Assembly (NCBI GenBank): GCA_033764335.1
Contig: JANRJC010000044.1
Location: 186,001-250,000, forward strand
Reading direction: 5' to 3'
DNA: 64,000 nt
Origin: JAGQVA01 sp033764335
Lineage (GTDB): Bacteria > Bacteroidota > Bacteroidia > J057
Made by a program: the position numbers and the translations under genes. Positions 42,687 through 51,594 of the stretch are shown piece by piece (within the stretch, counting starts at the first letter, position 1; every line of letters starts with the position of its first letter). The notes under the pieces were generated by a model. That model was not told where the DNA came from. It saw only the letters and a program-made list of their open reading frames with translations, and searched no databases.

Positions 42687-43550
42687 ATGAAAAAATTATC
42701 CTTTCTTCTGATTTGCGCAATGCTCCCGCTTCTGCTGGTTGCGCAGGGTAGTAAAGTTTTCGACAACCTTACACTCCCCAGCAAAATCCTCAACGGCGAA
42801 CGTAAATACGCCATTTACCTGCCTCCGGACTACGAAACCTCTCAGCGGAGTTATCCCGTACTTTACCTGCTCCACGGTGGTGGCGACGACCAGACCGGCT
42901 GGGTGCAGTTTGGCGAAGTACAGCATATTACCGATAAATCTCTGCGCGAGGGAACCGCTACGCCGATGATTATCGTCATGCCCGATGCCAATACCGGCCG
43001 CAGGGGTTATTTCAACGATGTGCGCGGCGACTGGCGGTATGAGGACTTTTTCTTCCAGGAATTTATTCCCTACATCGAAAAAACCTACCGCATCAAAAGC
43101 GAAAAACGCTTTCGGGCAGTGGCCGGCCTTTCGATGGGCGGCGGTGGTTCGTTTATGTATGCCCTGCACCATCCCGAAATGTTTTCCTCTGCCTGCCCGC
43201 TTTCGGCGGCTACCGGGCCAATCAATCTGGACGATACCAACCGGTATTTTGGTTTTGCGGGAATCACTAACCCAACCGTAGAGCAGAAGCAGGCCTATTA
43301 CGACCAGTACAGCGCCCTGGCTTTGATCGAAAAAATGAAGGACGAAGACAAAAAAGCAGTTCGTTGGTACATAGACTGTGGCGACGACGACTTTTTGTAT
43401 GAAGGCAATGCACTTGTACATATCGCCATGAAGAAAAAAGAAATTCCCCACGAGTACCGTGTGCGCAACGGGGCACACTCATGGACCTATTGGCGGGATG
43501 CGTTGCCAACCGTTTTGTCGTTTGTATCGGATGCTTTTCATCAGTATTAA
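42687..43550 (+). CDS. Secreted alpha/beta-hydrolase, esterase family
   Basis: Protein of 287 aa with ATG at 42687, giving a signal peptide (MKKLSFLLICAMLPLLLVAQG). Esterase D/feruloyl-esterase-like fold: LHGGGDDQTGW (oxyanion loop), GLSMGG (nucleophile Ser about 149), DCGDDDFLYEGN (acid Asp) and RNGAHSWTYW (catalytic His about 267). Such enzymes remove feruloyl, acetyl or similar groups from plant or other glycans, but the substrate is not readable. Convergent with the glycosidase-like gene, nine bases away. Confidence 0.88.
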   Translation: MKKLSFLLICAMLPLLLVAQGSKVFDNLTLPSKILNGERKYAIYLPPDYETSQRSYPVLYLLHGGGDDQTGWVQFGEVQHITDKSLREGTATPMIIVMPDANTGRRGYFNDVRGDWRYEDFFFQEFIPYIEKTYRIKSEKRFRAVAGLSMGGGGSFMYALHHPEMFSSACPLSAATGPINLDDTNRYFGFAGITNPTVEQKQAYYDQYSALALIEKMKDEDKKAVRWYIDCGDDDFLYEGNALVHIAMKKKEIPHEYRVRNGAHSWTYWRDALPTVLSFVSDAFHQY

Positions 43551-43559
43551 AATACAGAG

Positions 43560-45719
43560 CTATTCGCGCAATGCGATTCTCGCAATTTCCAGATCGCGTC
43601 TGACTTCAGGAAGGTATTTTCCCCAGGAAAATGTTTTTGCATCCACCCATGCATCTTTAGGATTCCAGGATGTTTTTTCACCCAGATAGGGCACTTCCCG
43701 ATAATGACTTTGTGTAATAGCAGATACTTTTTCCCAATAACTCAGGCAGTTGGTCAGAAGCACAATTGCCTGAGTTTTGTTTTGTTCGGCACCGCCTTTT
43801 CTGTAAGCATGGAGTGAAATGGCAGCACGCAATTTGTCTGCAAAATACAGGCTTAACCATGCCCAGGTTTCGATATCTTCTAGCTCACAGGCAAACGCAC
43901 CTTTAGGAGAAACACCGCTTTGCCGTATTTCATTTAGCAATTCCAGTATTTCATTTGCATCGGAAGAAAGCATGTTGGCGAGTTTGTCAGGTGTAGTGAT
44001 TTCTTCGGCGATTTTGTAGTTATGGATAATGGCATCTACATATTCAGGAATATTCAGATAATGAGGGTCAAGCACCTGGTGATTGATAAGTTCGTCAATG
44101 GAGATAAAAGCTGAATGGCCGTCGCTTAATCCCTTTGCGGCAAATGGGGCCAAAAACCCTTCGCTGTAAAGCGTATAGTCCCAGGTTGCAGCGTGGAATG
44201 AAGCGAGTTTAAGTGGCATTTTACTTCCCAATTGGAATGCCTTAAACATTTTTCCTCCTGCGATTTTTCCATACCTGATGGAAAATGTTTCCTCAAAAAC
44301 AGAATCAGGTGTGTCGGGATTGTAAAGCAGCCTGCCCCAGACTTTGTAAAACATCCATTGTTTTTCAAAGGCATACTGCCAGGTCTGGTGCGAACCTGGA
44401 AGGTGGGAATAATCAACGGCAGGAATATATCCTTCAGAGCCTACAAAATAGCCTGTAACGTATTCTTTGCCGTTTTCTGCAATATGCGAACGCACAAAAT
44501 CTGGTTCGCCCCAGCGAAGGATAAACATATCCTCATTTCGGATCATCCATTGAATCCGGTAGTTTTGGGGTAATGGATTCCAAAACCGGTCATCAATGGC
44601 GCCGGAGTGAAAATCGTGGGTCATAGCAAGCACAGGCGTTGAGTGTCCGTGCGACCAGTTGAATTTAATTTCTACATGGACAGGATCGGAAAAGCCTGCT
44701 TTGTCAATCACCTTTTGCATTTCGACAGGCGAACCAGCGAGCACGGAGCGGTGAATAAACCTTGCAGGCCGATTTGCTGCCTGAAGGCCTTTGACAAAGG
44801 TTTCTTCGATCCATTTTTCTCTGTCCGCTGCCTGCATGGTTTGATCCGGACCGAAGTTGTTCATCCAGTCGGCAAGCGTTACACCCAGCCCTGTCAGATC
44901 TTCGTATTCGTTGATCACCTGAGTTACTGTTTCGCGGGTATATCGGCGGACAAGTTCGGTAGTATCGTTCAGTTCTTTTATCCCATAGGCTTGGGCCATC
45001 TGCGGAGAGACTACAATATTCCAGTTGACGATATAGGTTTCGATTCCCCTTTGTTTTGCCATACGGAAAAGCCCTTTCCAGAAAGTCTGCCATTGGGCTA
45101 GTTCTGCATCGGAGAGGGGACAGGCTTCCGGAAAGTTTTTTGCCCGGATCATAAAAGGGAACGGATGACGGCTCCAGAGAGAAAGAACATTCAACCGATT
45201 TTGCGCCATCATGTCGAGATATTTTTCCCAGAAGGCGAGGTCGCGGCAAACATCGCTGTGGAGATCCATCTGTTCTCCTTCGCGATAGGGCGACCAGGGC
45301 AAATTGAATTTAATAGCGCGGAAGGAAAATCGGGGTGTTTCGCGAGTGGGATTAATATTTAAAAGTCCTTGTTGGAATCGGTGATTTTCGGCAATATCGA
45401 GCAGCGCGTACATGGCGCCTGTGGCATCTCCTGCAAGGATTTCCCATTTGCCGGCAGTTTTTCCCCGGCGGATTTCAAACCCTTCCGGCGGAAGGCCGGG
45501 GGAAGGAACAACAATGGATAACTGCGCTTTTTCTCTTTGGTCGGTTTGGATGATTCTGATCTCAGATTCCGCAGCTGCCTGAGTCAGTTTCCCGATTCCG
45601 TGTAAAACGGGGAACGCATCGCTGTTTGCAAACAAAGTAATCGTCTGACTGCGAATGGACTGAAACCCGATCAGGAGAAAACCCGCCAGGATAAGGGAGG
45701 AAAGGTAATTTCTGAACAT
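43560..45719 (-). CDS. Secreted glycosidase-like protein with GH20-type N-terminal domain
   Basis: Protein of 719 aa with ATG at 45719 (signal MFRNYLSSLILAGFLLIGF); the open frame continues upstream but that part precedes the signal peptide. Residues about 30-120 look like a GH20b/alpha-glucuronidase-type N-terminal domain (EILAGDATGAMYALLDIAE). Then a large barrel (FSFRAIKFNLPWSPYREGEQ, EKYLDMMAQNRLNVLSLWSRHPFPFMI). I cannot assign it to a GH family or name catalytic acids. Probably periplasmic or surface glycan breakdown. A 39-bp repeat lies just upstream of the start. Confidence 0.7.
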   Translation of the reverse strand: MFRNYLSSLILAGFLLIGFQSIRSQTITLFANSDAFPVLHGIGKLTQAAAESEIRIIQTDQREKAQLSIVVPSPGLPPEGFEIRRGKTAGKWEILAGDATGAMYALLDIAENHRFQQGLLNINPTRETPRFSFRAIKFNLPWSPYREGEQMDLHSDVCRDLAFWEKYLDMMAQNRLNVLSLWSRHPFPFMIRAKNFPEACPLSDAELAQWQTFWKGLFRMAKQRGIETYIVNWNIVVSPQMAQAYGIKELNDTTELVRRYTRETVTQVINEYEDLTGLGVTLADWMNNFGPDQTMQAADREKWIEETFVKGLQAANRPARFIHRSVLAGSPVEMQKVIDKAGFSDPVHVEIKFNWSHGHSTPVLAMTHDFHSGAIDDRFWNPLPQNYRIQWMIRNEDMFILRWGEPDFVRSHIAENGKEYVTGYFVGSEGYIPAVDYSHLPGSHQTWQYAFEKQWMFYKVWGRLLYNPDTPDSVFEETFSIRYGKIAGGKMFKAFQLGSKMPLKLASFHAATWDYTLYSEGFLAPFAAKGLSDGHSAFISIDELINHQVLDPHYLNIPEYVDAIIHNYKIAEEITTPDKLANMLSSDANEILELLNEIRQSGVSPKGAFACELEDIETWAWLSLYFADKLRAAISLHAYRKGGAEQNKTQAIVLLTNCLSYWEKVSAITQSHYREVPYLGEKTSWNPKDAWVDAKTFSWGKYLPEVRRDLEIARIALRE

Positions 45720-45725
45720 CCTGTA

Positions 45726-45764
45726 TCTGATTAATACAGGCTTAATATAAGATTCTTTCTGGTA
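45726..45764 (-). repeat. 39-bp leader repeat, copy 1
   Basis: On the minus strand, ends six bases before the ATG of the glycosidase-like gene (45719). 32 of 39 bases match copy 2 at 49542-49580. It contains ATTAAG, five bases, ATTAAT (11-bp spaced TTAA half-sites) and reads in one frame as YQKESYIKPVLIR. Confidence 0.6.
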
Positions 45765-45935
45765 ATCTTTTACACCAGAAATAGGCTCTTTTTTGTTAGT
45801 CATTAACCTTCGATTTTGGAAAAATTTAAAAATTGTAGGGAAATATTTTGGCATTTCATTTTTTTTTTTGTGGGTTGGGTCTTAGGCACGATGGGTAAAC
45901 TCATATAACCCCTCCACTTTGTCTTTTTTCTTCTT

Positions 45936-45959
45936 CTTCATCCGTTGCGGCTGATGAAG
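45936..45959 (+). repeat. Leader hairpin before T9SS protease gene
   Basis: CTTCATC (45936-45942) and GATGAAG (45953-45959) form a 7-bp stem with a 10-base loop, about 42 bases before the ATG at 46001, followed by an AC-rich, G-free stretch. It may be a leader structure; no T-run follows, so it is not a terminator. Confidence 0.35.
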
Positions 45960-46000
45960 CGGAAAATCTATGATCTCAACCTAACTAACCTACACCTACA

Positions 46001-48169
46001 ATGAAAACGACAATTTCCTTTTTTGTGACGATTTTGATTTGTACTTTAGGCTTCATGGGAATGACGCCGGTGCAAGCACAAGTACGAACGACGGTTCTCT
46101 CCGAAGACCAGAAAATCGAAGATTTTATTCCTTTTTACACCGAAGATCGCCCGGAAAGCCACCTTTTACCGGTCGTGGATGTCGCTGCGGCGATTGCAGA
46201 AGATCGCCGGACCGGGAACCCGTATGCACGGTTTGGCATAAAATCTTCGGTGAGTTTCCGGGAAACGGACGGGGCTTTTTATGAATCGAATCAACAAACC
46301 ACGGTCTGGAAACTCGTGCTGAATTCTCCTGGCGCAACTTCGCTTAATTTTGTGATGGAAAACCTGAATCTGCCTCCGGGCAGCGAAATGTATTTATCCG
46401 CTCCGGCAGGTTTTATGGTGATGGGTCCGATTCAGGCGGAGTTTGTTTTTGAAGGCATTTTTGCTTCGGATCTGATTTGGGGTGAGTCGGTGGAATTTAC
46501 GGTGATTCTTCCCTCAGCGTTAAAAAAAGAATTTTCGATTCATCTTACGGAGGCGGTGCATGGTTACTCCGATCGCGCCAGCCGAGTCTTTGGGGAGTCG
46601 GGTTGGTGTACGGTTGATGTAAATTGTCCACAGGGAGTAGGATGGGAAAGGGAGCGGGATGCGGTCGCAATGGTAATCAGTGGTAACCTTCGTCTTTGTT
46701 CTGGTGCTTTGGTTAATAATGCCTGCCAGGATTTGCGGCCCTTTTATCTGACCGCCTTTCATTGTATAGATTCGAATGAAGACAGTGTGTTAAGCGGAAA
46801 AGAATTGGGAAAGCTGAATTCATGGGTATTCCGCTTTAATTACGATAGTCCCAACCCAACCCCTCCTACCTGCCGGGGAAGTGAGCCTGCTACCTGGCTG
46901 TCGTATTCCGGCGCACAGTTTCGGGCAGGTTGGGCAAATTCGGATTTTGCGCTAGTGGAGTTAAATGGTTCTATCCTCAACCAGACGACTTCCTTAGCAT
47001 TGGCCGGTTGGGATAGAAATGATTTTGCTCCGATTGGGGGAACAGGGATACACCATCCCAAAGGAGATGTGAAAAAAATCTCGGTTGATAACGACACACT
47101 AACGATACAAGGCTGGGGAAGCAATACTAGTGCAGGTACTACGCATTTGAGAGCAATCTGGGAAGATGGAGATGTAGAAGGTGGTTCTTCCGGTTCTCCT
47201 ATTTTTGATCCCAATCATCGTCTAATGGGCCAGTTACATGGCGGTCCCCCCGAATGCCAGGAACGAAGAGGCATTTATGGCCGGTTTTTTTCCTCATGGA
47301 CAGGAGGGGGAACCAATAATAGCCGACTAAGCAATTGGCTGGGAGGAGGAAACAACCCAAATATAATCAATACAATCCGGATTCCCCGCCTGCTTCCGAC
47401 AAATGCCGGTACGCTGTGTTACGGTAGTTCCCAAAGTTTTACGATGCAGGATCCCCTTCCCGGTGCCGTAATTTCCTGGCAGGCAACCCCGGCCAATCTT
47501 TTTGCCACAGCTTCGGGCAACTCAGCCACTGCCATTCTCTCACCGGCCAATTCGCTGGTTTCCGGTCAGGGGACACTTACTTTTCGCATGGGAATGGGCA
47601 ACGGGTGTAACGATGTAGTATTTACCCGAACCCTCTGGGTGGGCAAACCCGGTATGCCGGGAACCAGTCCTACCGGAAATCCCCCGATTTCGATAGGATT
47701 GGGTGCTTTACAGACGGTAACCATCACCGGCGCACCGGGCGCATTTTATACCTCGGGGACGTGGTGGGCAAATGGCAGCATCACAGCCAACCCTCCCGCT
47801 GCAGGCCAGGCCGGTGTGTTTGAAGCCACCAGCCTGGGTACGGGAAATTTTTATGTTCAAACTTCCAATAGCTGTGGGGTATCTCCCGCAGGTGGTGGCG
47901 CGATGAATGTAACCAGCGGAGGGGGCGGAATGTACCGGATTGCACCTAATCCGGCACGGGAGGAAATAACGGTCGAAATTTCCGATTCTGCGCCGGAGGC
48001 AAACCGGAAGATTTTGGTTTCGGATCTGAACGGAAAAGTGTTGTTACAAATCCGAAGCGAAGAACGGCGGATAACCATACCGCTACAAACCCTGCAACCG
48101 GGGATATATCTCCTTCAGATACGCAACACTGAAGCGACTTTCACCAGTAAAATCGCCATAAATCGCTGA
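46001..48169 (+). CDS. T9SS-secreted trypsin-like (lysyl endopeptidase-type) serine protease
   Basis: Protein of 722 aa: signal peptide (about 1-27, ending VQAQ), a propeptide-like N-terminal region (to about 205), then an S1-family protease with catalytic His in LTAFHCID, Asp in NSDFALVEL and Ser in GGSSGSPIFD, as in Lysobacter/Achromobacter lysyl endopeptidase. Cys residues (GWCTVDVNCPQG, CSGALVNNAC) are placed for disulfides. A beta-sandwich segment (about 470-640) precedes a T9SS sorting domain (YRIAPNPAREEITVEI to the C-terminus). Likely cell-surface or secreted protein digestion. Followed by a barrel-like gene 34 bases downstream. Confidence 0.9.
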   Translation: MKTTISFFVTILICTLGFMGMTPVQAQVRTTVLSEDQKIEDFIPFYTEDRPESHLLPVVDVAAAIAEDRRTGNPYARFGIKSSVSFRETDGAFYESNQQTTVWKLVLNSPGATSLNFVMENLNLPPGSEMYLSAPAGFMVMGPIQAEFVFEGIFASDLIWGESVEFTVILPSALKKEFSIHLTEAVHGYSDRASRVFGESGWCTVDVNCPQGVGWERERDAVAMVISGNLRLCSGALVNNACQDLRPFYLTAFHCIDSNEDSVLSGKELGKLNSWVFRFNYDSPNPTPPTCRGSEPATWLSYSGAQFRAGWANSDFALVELNGSILNQTTSLALAGWDRNDFAPIGGTGIHHPKGDVKKISVDNDTLTIQGWGSNTSAGTTHLRAIWEDGDVEGGSSGSPIFDPNHRLMGQLHGGPPECQERRGIYGRFFSSWTGGGTNNSRLSNWLGGGNNPNIINTIRIPRLLPTNAGTLCYGSSQSFTMQDPLPGAVISWQATPANLFATASGNSATAILSPANSLVSGQGTLTFRMGMGNGCNDVVFTRTLWVGKPGMPGTSPTGNPPISIGLGALQTVTITGAPGAFYTSGTWWANGSITANPPAAGQAGVFEATSLGTGNFYVQTSNSCGVSPAGGGAMNVTSGGGGMYRIAPNPAREEITVEISDSAPEANRKILVSDLNGKVLLQIRSEERRITIPLQTLQPGIYLLQIRNTEATFTSKIAINR

Positions 48170-48203
48170 TTACAAAATATTCCTCTTAAAAAAAATTTTT
48201 GCC

Positions 48204-48971
48204 ATGAGAAAACAAGTGCTGTTTATTCTGATCCTGGTCACAATGGCAGGAAACCCGTTGATCGGTCAACATTTTTCCGCCTCCCCCCGTATCTCCCTCA
48301 GTCTGGCTTTTCAGGAACACGACCGACGGATGTTTGGCTTGCCACAAGGTACCGCTCGGGATATTCTTTTCTATGAAAACAATCTCGGCACCTGGCAGTA
48401 TGCACTAGGAGTCTATAAACCGTTATGGACCACCACCCACTTTTCCCTTGAAGCGGGGTTCTGGCTCACCCGTGAGGTGAATACCTTTACCCGACCGATT
48501 AATCATCAATATCTGACGGGGCAGCAAACTTTAGAACTCCGTTATATACAAAGATACCGAATAGATCAGGTGGGGATTCCTGTGAATTTGCGAATGAAAC
48601 TGTGGGATATCGGTTCATCGGCGCGGGTATATGCGCAGGGACAGGCGCTGCCCGCTTTCCATTTTCGCAAAGGGGTCAATCATCTTCGAATACTAAACAA
48701 ATGGGTGGCCGATTTTTATTCCCTGGAAGTGAATACCGGGCTGGGCGTAGCCTGGAAAAACGGGGATGTAACCCTCAGTTATCGCGCCTGGCAGATGAAG
48801 CAGATAGATACGGTTTTGTCGCCCTATATCTACGACGAAGTACCGAGCGGCACCGAAACCTACAACCCCTTCAAACTCTGGTTGACGGTGAGCTACGCCC
48901 TGACGCCGGAGTCGGAGGTACGCCAGTTTTTGCGCCGGAGGCGGGAGGGGAGGGATTCCTTGAAGGAATAA
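48204..48971 (+). CDS. Hypothetical exported beta-barrel-like protein
   Basis: Protein of 255 aa with a signal peptide (about 1-21, IGQHF). The rest has alternating aromatic and polar strands (LTVSYALT, LGVAWKNGDVTLSYRAW) consistent with a small outer-membrane barrel or an outer-membrane-associated beta protein. Not a recognised family. The last 20 residues are basic (QFLRRRREGRDSLKE), which would be odd for a true barrel end. In the same direction as the T9SS protease, 34 bases downstream, so perhaps co-transcribed. Confidence 0.6.
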   Translation: MRKQVLFILILVTMAGNPLIGQHFSASPRISLSLAFQEHDRRMFGLPQGTARDILFYENNLGTWQYALGVYKPLWTTTHFSLEAGFWLTREVNTFTRPINHQYLTGQQTLELRYIQRYRIDQVGIPVNLRMKLWDIGSSARVYAQGQALPAFHFRKGVNHLRILNKWVADFYSLEVNTGLGVAWKNGDVTLSYRAWQMKQIDTVLSPYIYDEVPSGTETYNPFKLWLTVSYALTPESEVRQFLRRRREGRDSLKE

Positions 48972-48989
48972 AAACGAGGCCTGGCCCCC

Positions 48990-49532
48990 TCACCGTATCG
49001 TCTTCTCCGGATATTTTGGCGTTATACTCCGAAAATAGTCCACCACTTTCTGAATATCGGCTTCCATGTCAGGGCCTGCAAAAAACGGCTCGGCAATGGT
49101 AATTGTCTTTTTTCCATAATCGAGTCCCACCATACGAATCGGTATGTTGGCTTTGCGGGCGATGTGATAAAAACCGGTTTTGAGTTCGGGGGTATAACTG
49201 CGTGTGCCTTCTGGTGCAAGCGCAATGGAAAAGGATTCGTGCTGATTAAATAAATCCACTACGGCATCCACGAGGTTCTGATTGCTACTTCGATCAACGG
49301 GATAACCGCCCACGTAACGAAAGAAAATGCCGAATGGCCAGCGAAACAACTGTGATTTTCCCAGATATTTTGTAGGCAGACGAAGAAGAACCTTAGTAGC
49401 CAGACCAAATATAAAATCCCAGTTACTGGTATGAGGACCCGCAACCAATATGTATTTTTTTTCCGGCGGTGCCTGCCCTTCAATTTTCCAGCCGGAGAAA
49501 AACATAACCAGTTTTGAGAGTATCATTAGCAT
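48990..49532 (-). CDS. Lysophospholipid acyltransferase-like protein
   Basis: Protein of 180 aa. PlsC/LPLAT motifs: HTSNWD (HxxxxD catalytic pair, about residue 33), a hydrophobic segment to GGYPVDRSS, and APEGTRS (glycerophosphate binding). It lacks the longer N-terminal membrane segments of full PlsC. Likely acylates a lysophospholipid or related lipid at the inner membrane. Downstream of the hybrid kinase gene by 54 bases on the same strand; copy 2 of the 39-bp leader repeat fills that gap. Confidence 0.85.
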   Translation of the reverse strand: MLMILSKLVMFFSGWKIEGQAPPEKKYILVAGPHTSNWDFIFGLATKVLLRLPTKYLGKSQLFRWPFGIFFRYVGGYPVDRSSNQNLVDAVVDLFNQHESFSIALAPEGTRSYTPELKTGFYHIARKANIPIRMVGLDYGKKTITIAEPFFAGPDMEADIQKVVDYFRSITPKYPEKTIR

Positions 49533-49541
49533 AGCCTATGT

Positions 49542-49580
49542 CCTTATTAATCCAGGCTTAATATAAAACTCTTTTTGATA
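49542..49580 (-). repeat. 39-bp leader repeat, copy 2
   Basis: On the minus strand, lies between the hybrid kinase stop (49587) and the acyltransferase ATG (49532), nine bases before the latter. Matches copy 1 at 32 of 39 bases; contains ATTAAG, five bases, ATTAAT and reads YQKEFYIKPGLIR in the kinase frame after its stop. Confidence 0.6.
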
Positions 49581-49586
49581 ATGTGT

Positions 49587-51416
49587 TTATATAAGATAAG
49601 GACTCAGGGTTTTGAGGAGTTTTTTATGCTGGATAGGTTTGGTCAAGAAGTCATTAAAGCCAGCGGACATTCCTTTTTCCATTTCTCCAGCCATAGCGAA
49701 CGCGGTCTGGGCGATGACGGGGATTTGGTTTTTTTTCTGGCGAATTTCTTTTAATGCCTGATAACCGTCTTTGTTGGGCATCTGAATATCCATGAGCACA
49801 AGGTCAATATTTTCAAAATAGTCGCAAATGTCAACGGCTTCCTGTCCGGTCTTACAGCGAATAATTTTTGCGTGAGTTTTGCTTAATATCCGGGAAAGGA
49901 GTTGGAAACTCGTTTCATCGTCTTCGGCAATAAGAATAGTTTTTTCCTTCCAGTTTAGGTGAAGCGATTTTTGCGGGCGGAGTTCTTCTTCCTGCAAGTC
50001 ATCGGCAAGGGTGAAAGGGAGGATAAACGAAAATTGAGAACCCTGTCCGGGGGTAGAGTCGAGCCAGATTCGCCCGCCCATCATTTCTACCAGGCTTTTG
50101 CATATTGCCAGCCCGAGTCCGGTACCTTCATTAAGTTTAGTGGCATGTTCTATTTTCCTAAATCGCTCAAATACATGCGATTGTGCCTCGTAGGGGATGC
50201 CCATTCCCGTATCGCGAACAAAAAACTCAAGGGTGCGATAGTCCCGAAAAGTATAACCGATCGTGATACTTCCGGTTTGGGTAAACTTTATTGCGTTGGA
50301 AATGAGGTTAACCAAAATCTGCTGAAGGCGGAAAGAATCGGTAATGATGGTCAGATGATCGTCCCTGACGGCGGGCGATAAGATAATTTCCACCTCTTTG
50401 GATTTTCGGGGGCTAAGTGCAAAAGCAGCGTGTAACTCCCGCAGCATATCATTAAGGCGACAATTGGAAGGGCGAATGGTAAGTTGACCCGCCTCAATTT
50501 TGGAAATATCAATAATATCATCAATCAGATGAAGCAAATGTGTGCCGCTATTTTGGATGTGTCGTAAAAACTCTTCCTGTTCATTTTCCTCAATATTCCC
50601 TTCGCGGAGCAGGTTAGAAAACCCAATGATGGCATTCATCGGGGTACGAATGTCATGCGACATATTGGAGAGAAAGGCAGATTTCAGGCGGTCGGCTTCT
50701 TCGGCTTTTTCCTTCGCACGAAGGAGTTTTTTCTGGCCTTCACGCAGGGCTTTGCGAGCCTTTTTTTCTTTTGCGAGGCTCTTTTCCAATCCTTCTACCA
50801 AAATGGCCAGTGGTGCTGCCACGATAAAATTTAAAATCATAAAGTTAATCCCTACAATCGTCCATACATCCGGAGGGTAAACAGCAAGTTTTACCTCAAA
50901 AGGTATCCCAGCATATAAACAAACCCCCATCAGGGTTATGGTAAAAAGGTTGATAATCAGGCTAAAAAACGCATGGTGCATTCCCAGCAATACACCCGAC
51001 AAAACCGGAAAAACAAATAGATATACTAACCCCGCACCCATAGGCCCGGTGAGGATAAGTAGGCCAACCCCTAAAAGATAGAAAAGAGAAATAAGCATCC
51101 ATACCCTTACTTCAAAAGAAATATTCGTTTTGAAGAAAATAAGCAGTATAAGAGCGTAAACCACGATATCCATTACGGCGACTGCGGGAATATTTTCGCG
51201 GAAAGAAAGAATAACACTGGGAATGAGGGCCAGGAAACCCAGAAAAATTACGACCAGCGTCAGCGAAAAAAATATCCTTACCCGATATCGGGGAATATGA
51301 GGATGTTCCCATAAAATGGGAGAAATATTTTTTTTCGAAACCGCGTTGAATAAACGGCTGAAAAAAATTAGAATCTGGTCAACTGTTGTAGTTGATGTAA
51401 GGAGTTTGTTTTTCAT
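49587..51416 (-). CDS. Hybrid sensor histidine kinase / response regulator
   Basis: Protein of 609 aa. Five or six hydrophobic helices (about 50-215) with no large extracytoplasmic loop, a short coiled coil (LEKSLAKEKKARKALREGQ), then HisKA with phospho-His in NMSHDIRTPMNAIIGF, HATPase with NLISNAIKFT, DTGMGI and GTGLGLAICKSL, and a C-terminal receiver with Asp in LVLMDIQMP. Intramolecular phosphotransfer is expected; the output is unknown because there is no DNA-binding domain. It may share a transcript with the acyltransferase downstream. Confidence 0.93.
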   Translation of the reverse strand: MKNKLLTSTTTVDQILIFFSRLFNAVSKKNISPILWEHPHIPRYRVRIFFSLTLVVIFLGFLALIPSVILSFRENIPAVAVMDIVVYALILLIFFKTNISFEVRVWMLISLFYLLGVGLLILTGPMGAGLVYLFVFPVLSGVLLGMHHAFFSLIINLFTITLMGVCLYAGIPFEVKLAVYPPDVWTIVGINFMILNFIVAAPLAILVEGLEKSLAKEKKARKALREGQKKLLRAKEKAEEADRLKSAFLSNMSHDIRTPMNAIIGFSNLLREGNIEENEQEEFLRHIQNSGTHLLHLIDDIIDISKIEAGQLTIRPSNCRLNDMLRELHAAFALSPRKSKEVEIILSPAVRDDHLTIITDSFRLQQILVNLISNAIKFTQTGSITIGYTFRDYRTLEFFVRDTGMGIPYEAQSHVFERFRKIEHATKLNEGTGLGLAICKSLVEMMGGRIWLDSTPGQGSQFSFILPFTLADDLQEEELRPQKSLHLNWKEKTILIAEDDETSFQLLSRILSKTHAKIIRCKTGQEAVDICDYFENIDLVLMDIQMPNKDGYQALKEIRQKKNQIPVIAQTAFAMAGEMEKGMSAGFNDFLTKPIQHKKLLKTLSPYLI

Positions 51417-51594
51417 GACACTGTAATATTACCTCATCTGCTCAGTGAAACGGAATCAATTTCCCTACATTTATTGCACTGCTTTAAAGCGCAAACTCCC
51501 TACTCTGAAAGGCCCTGAAAAGGTATTTTTTACAGAAAAGTATTCAATCCCGACAAATTCTTACCTCAAGATGGGAATTAAAAGGGTGAATTCT

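Noticed and set aside
45720..45854. N-terminal extension of the glycosidase-like gene
   Set aside because: The extension precedes a good signal peptide starting at 45719 and includes the 39-bp repeat; it would bury the signal sequence inside the protein.
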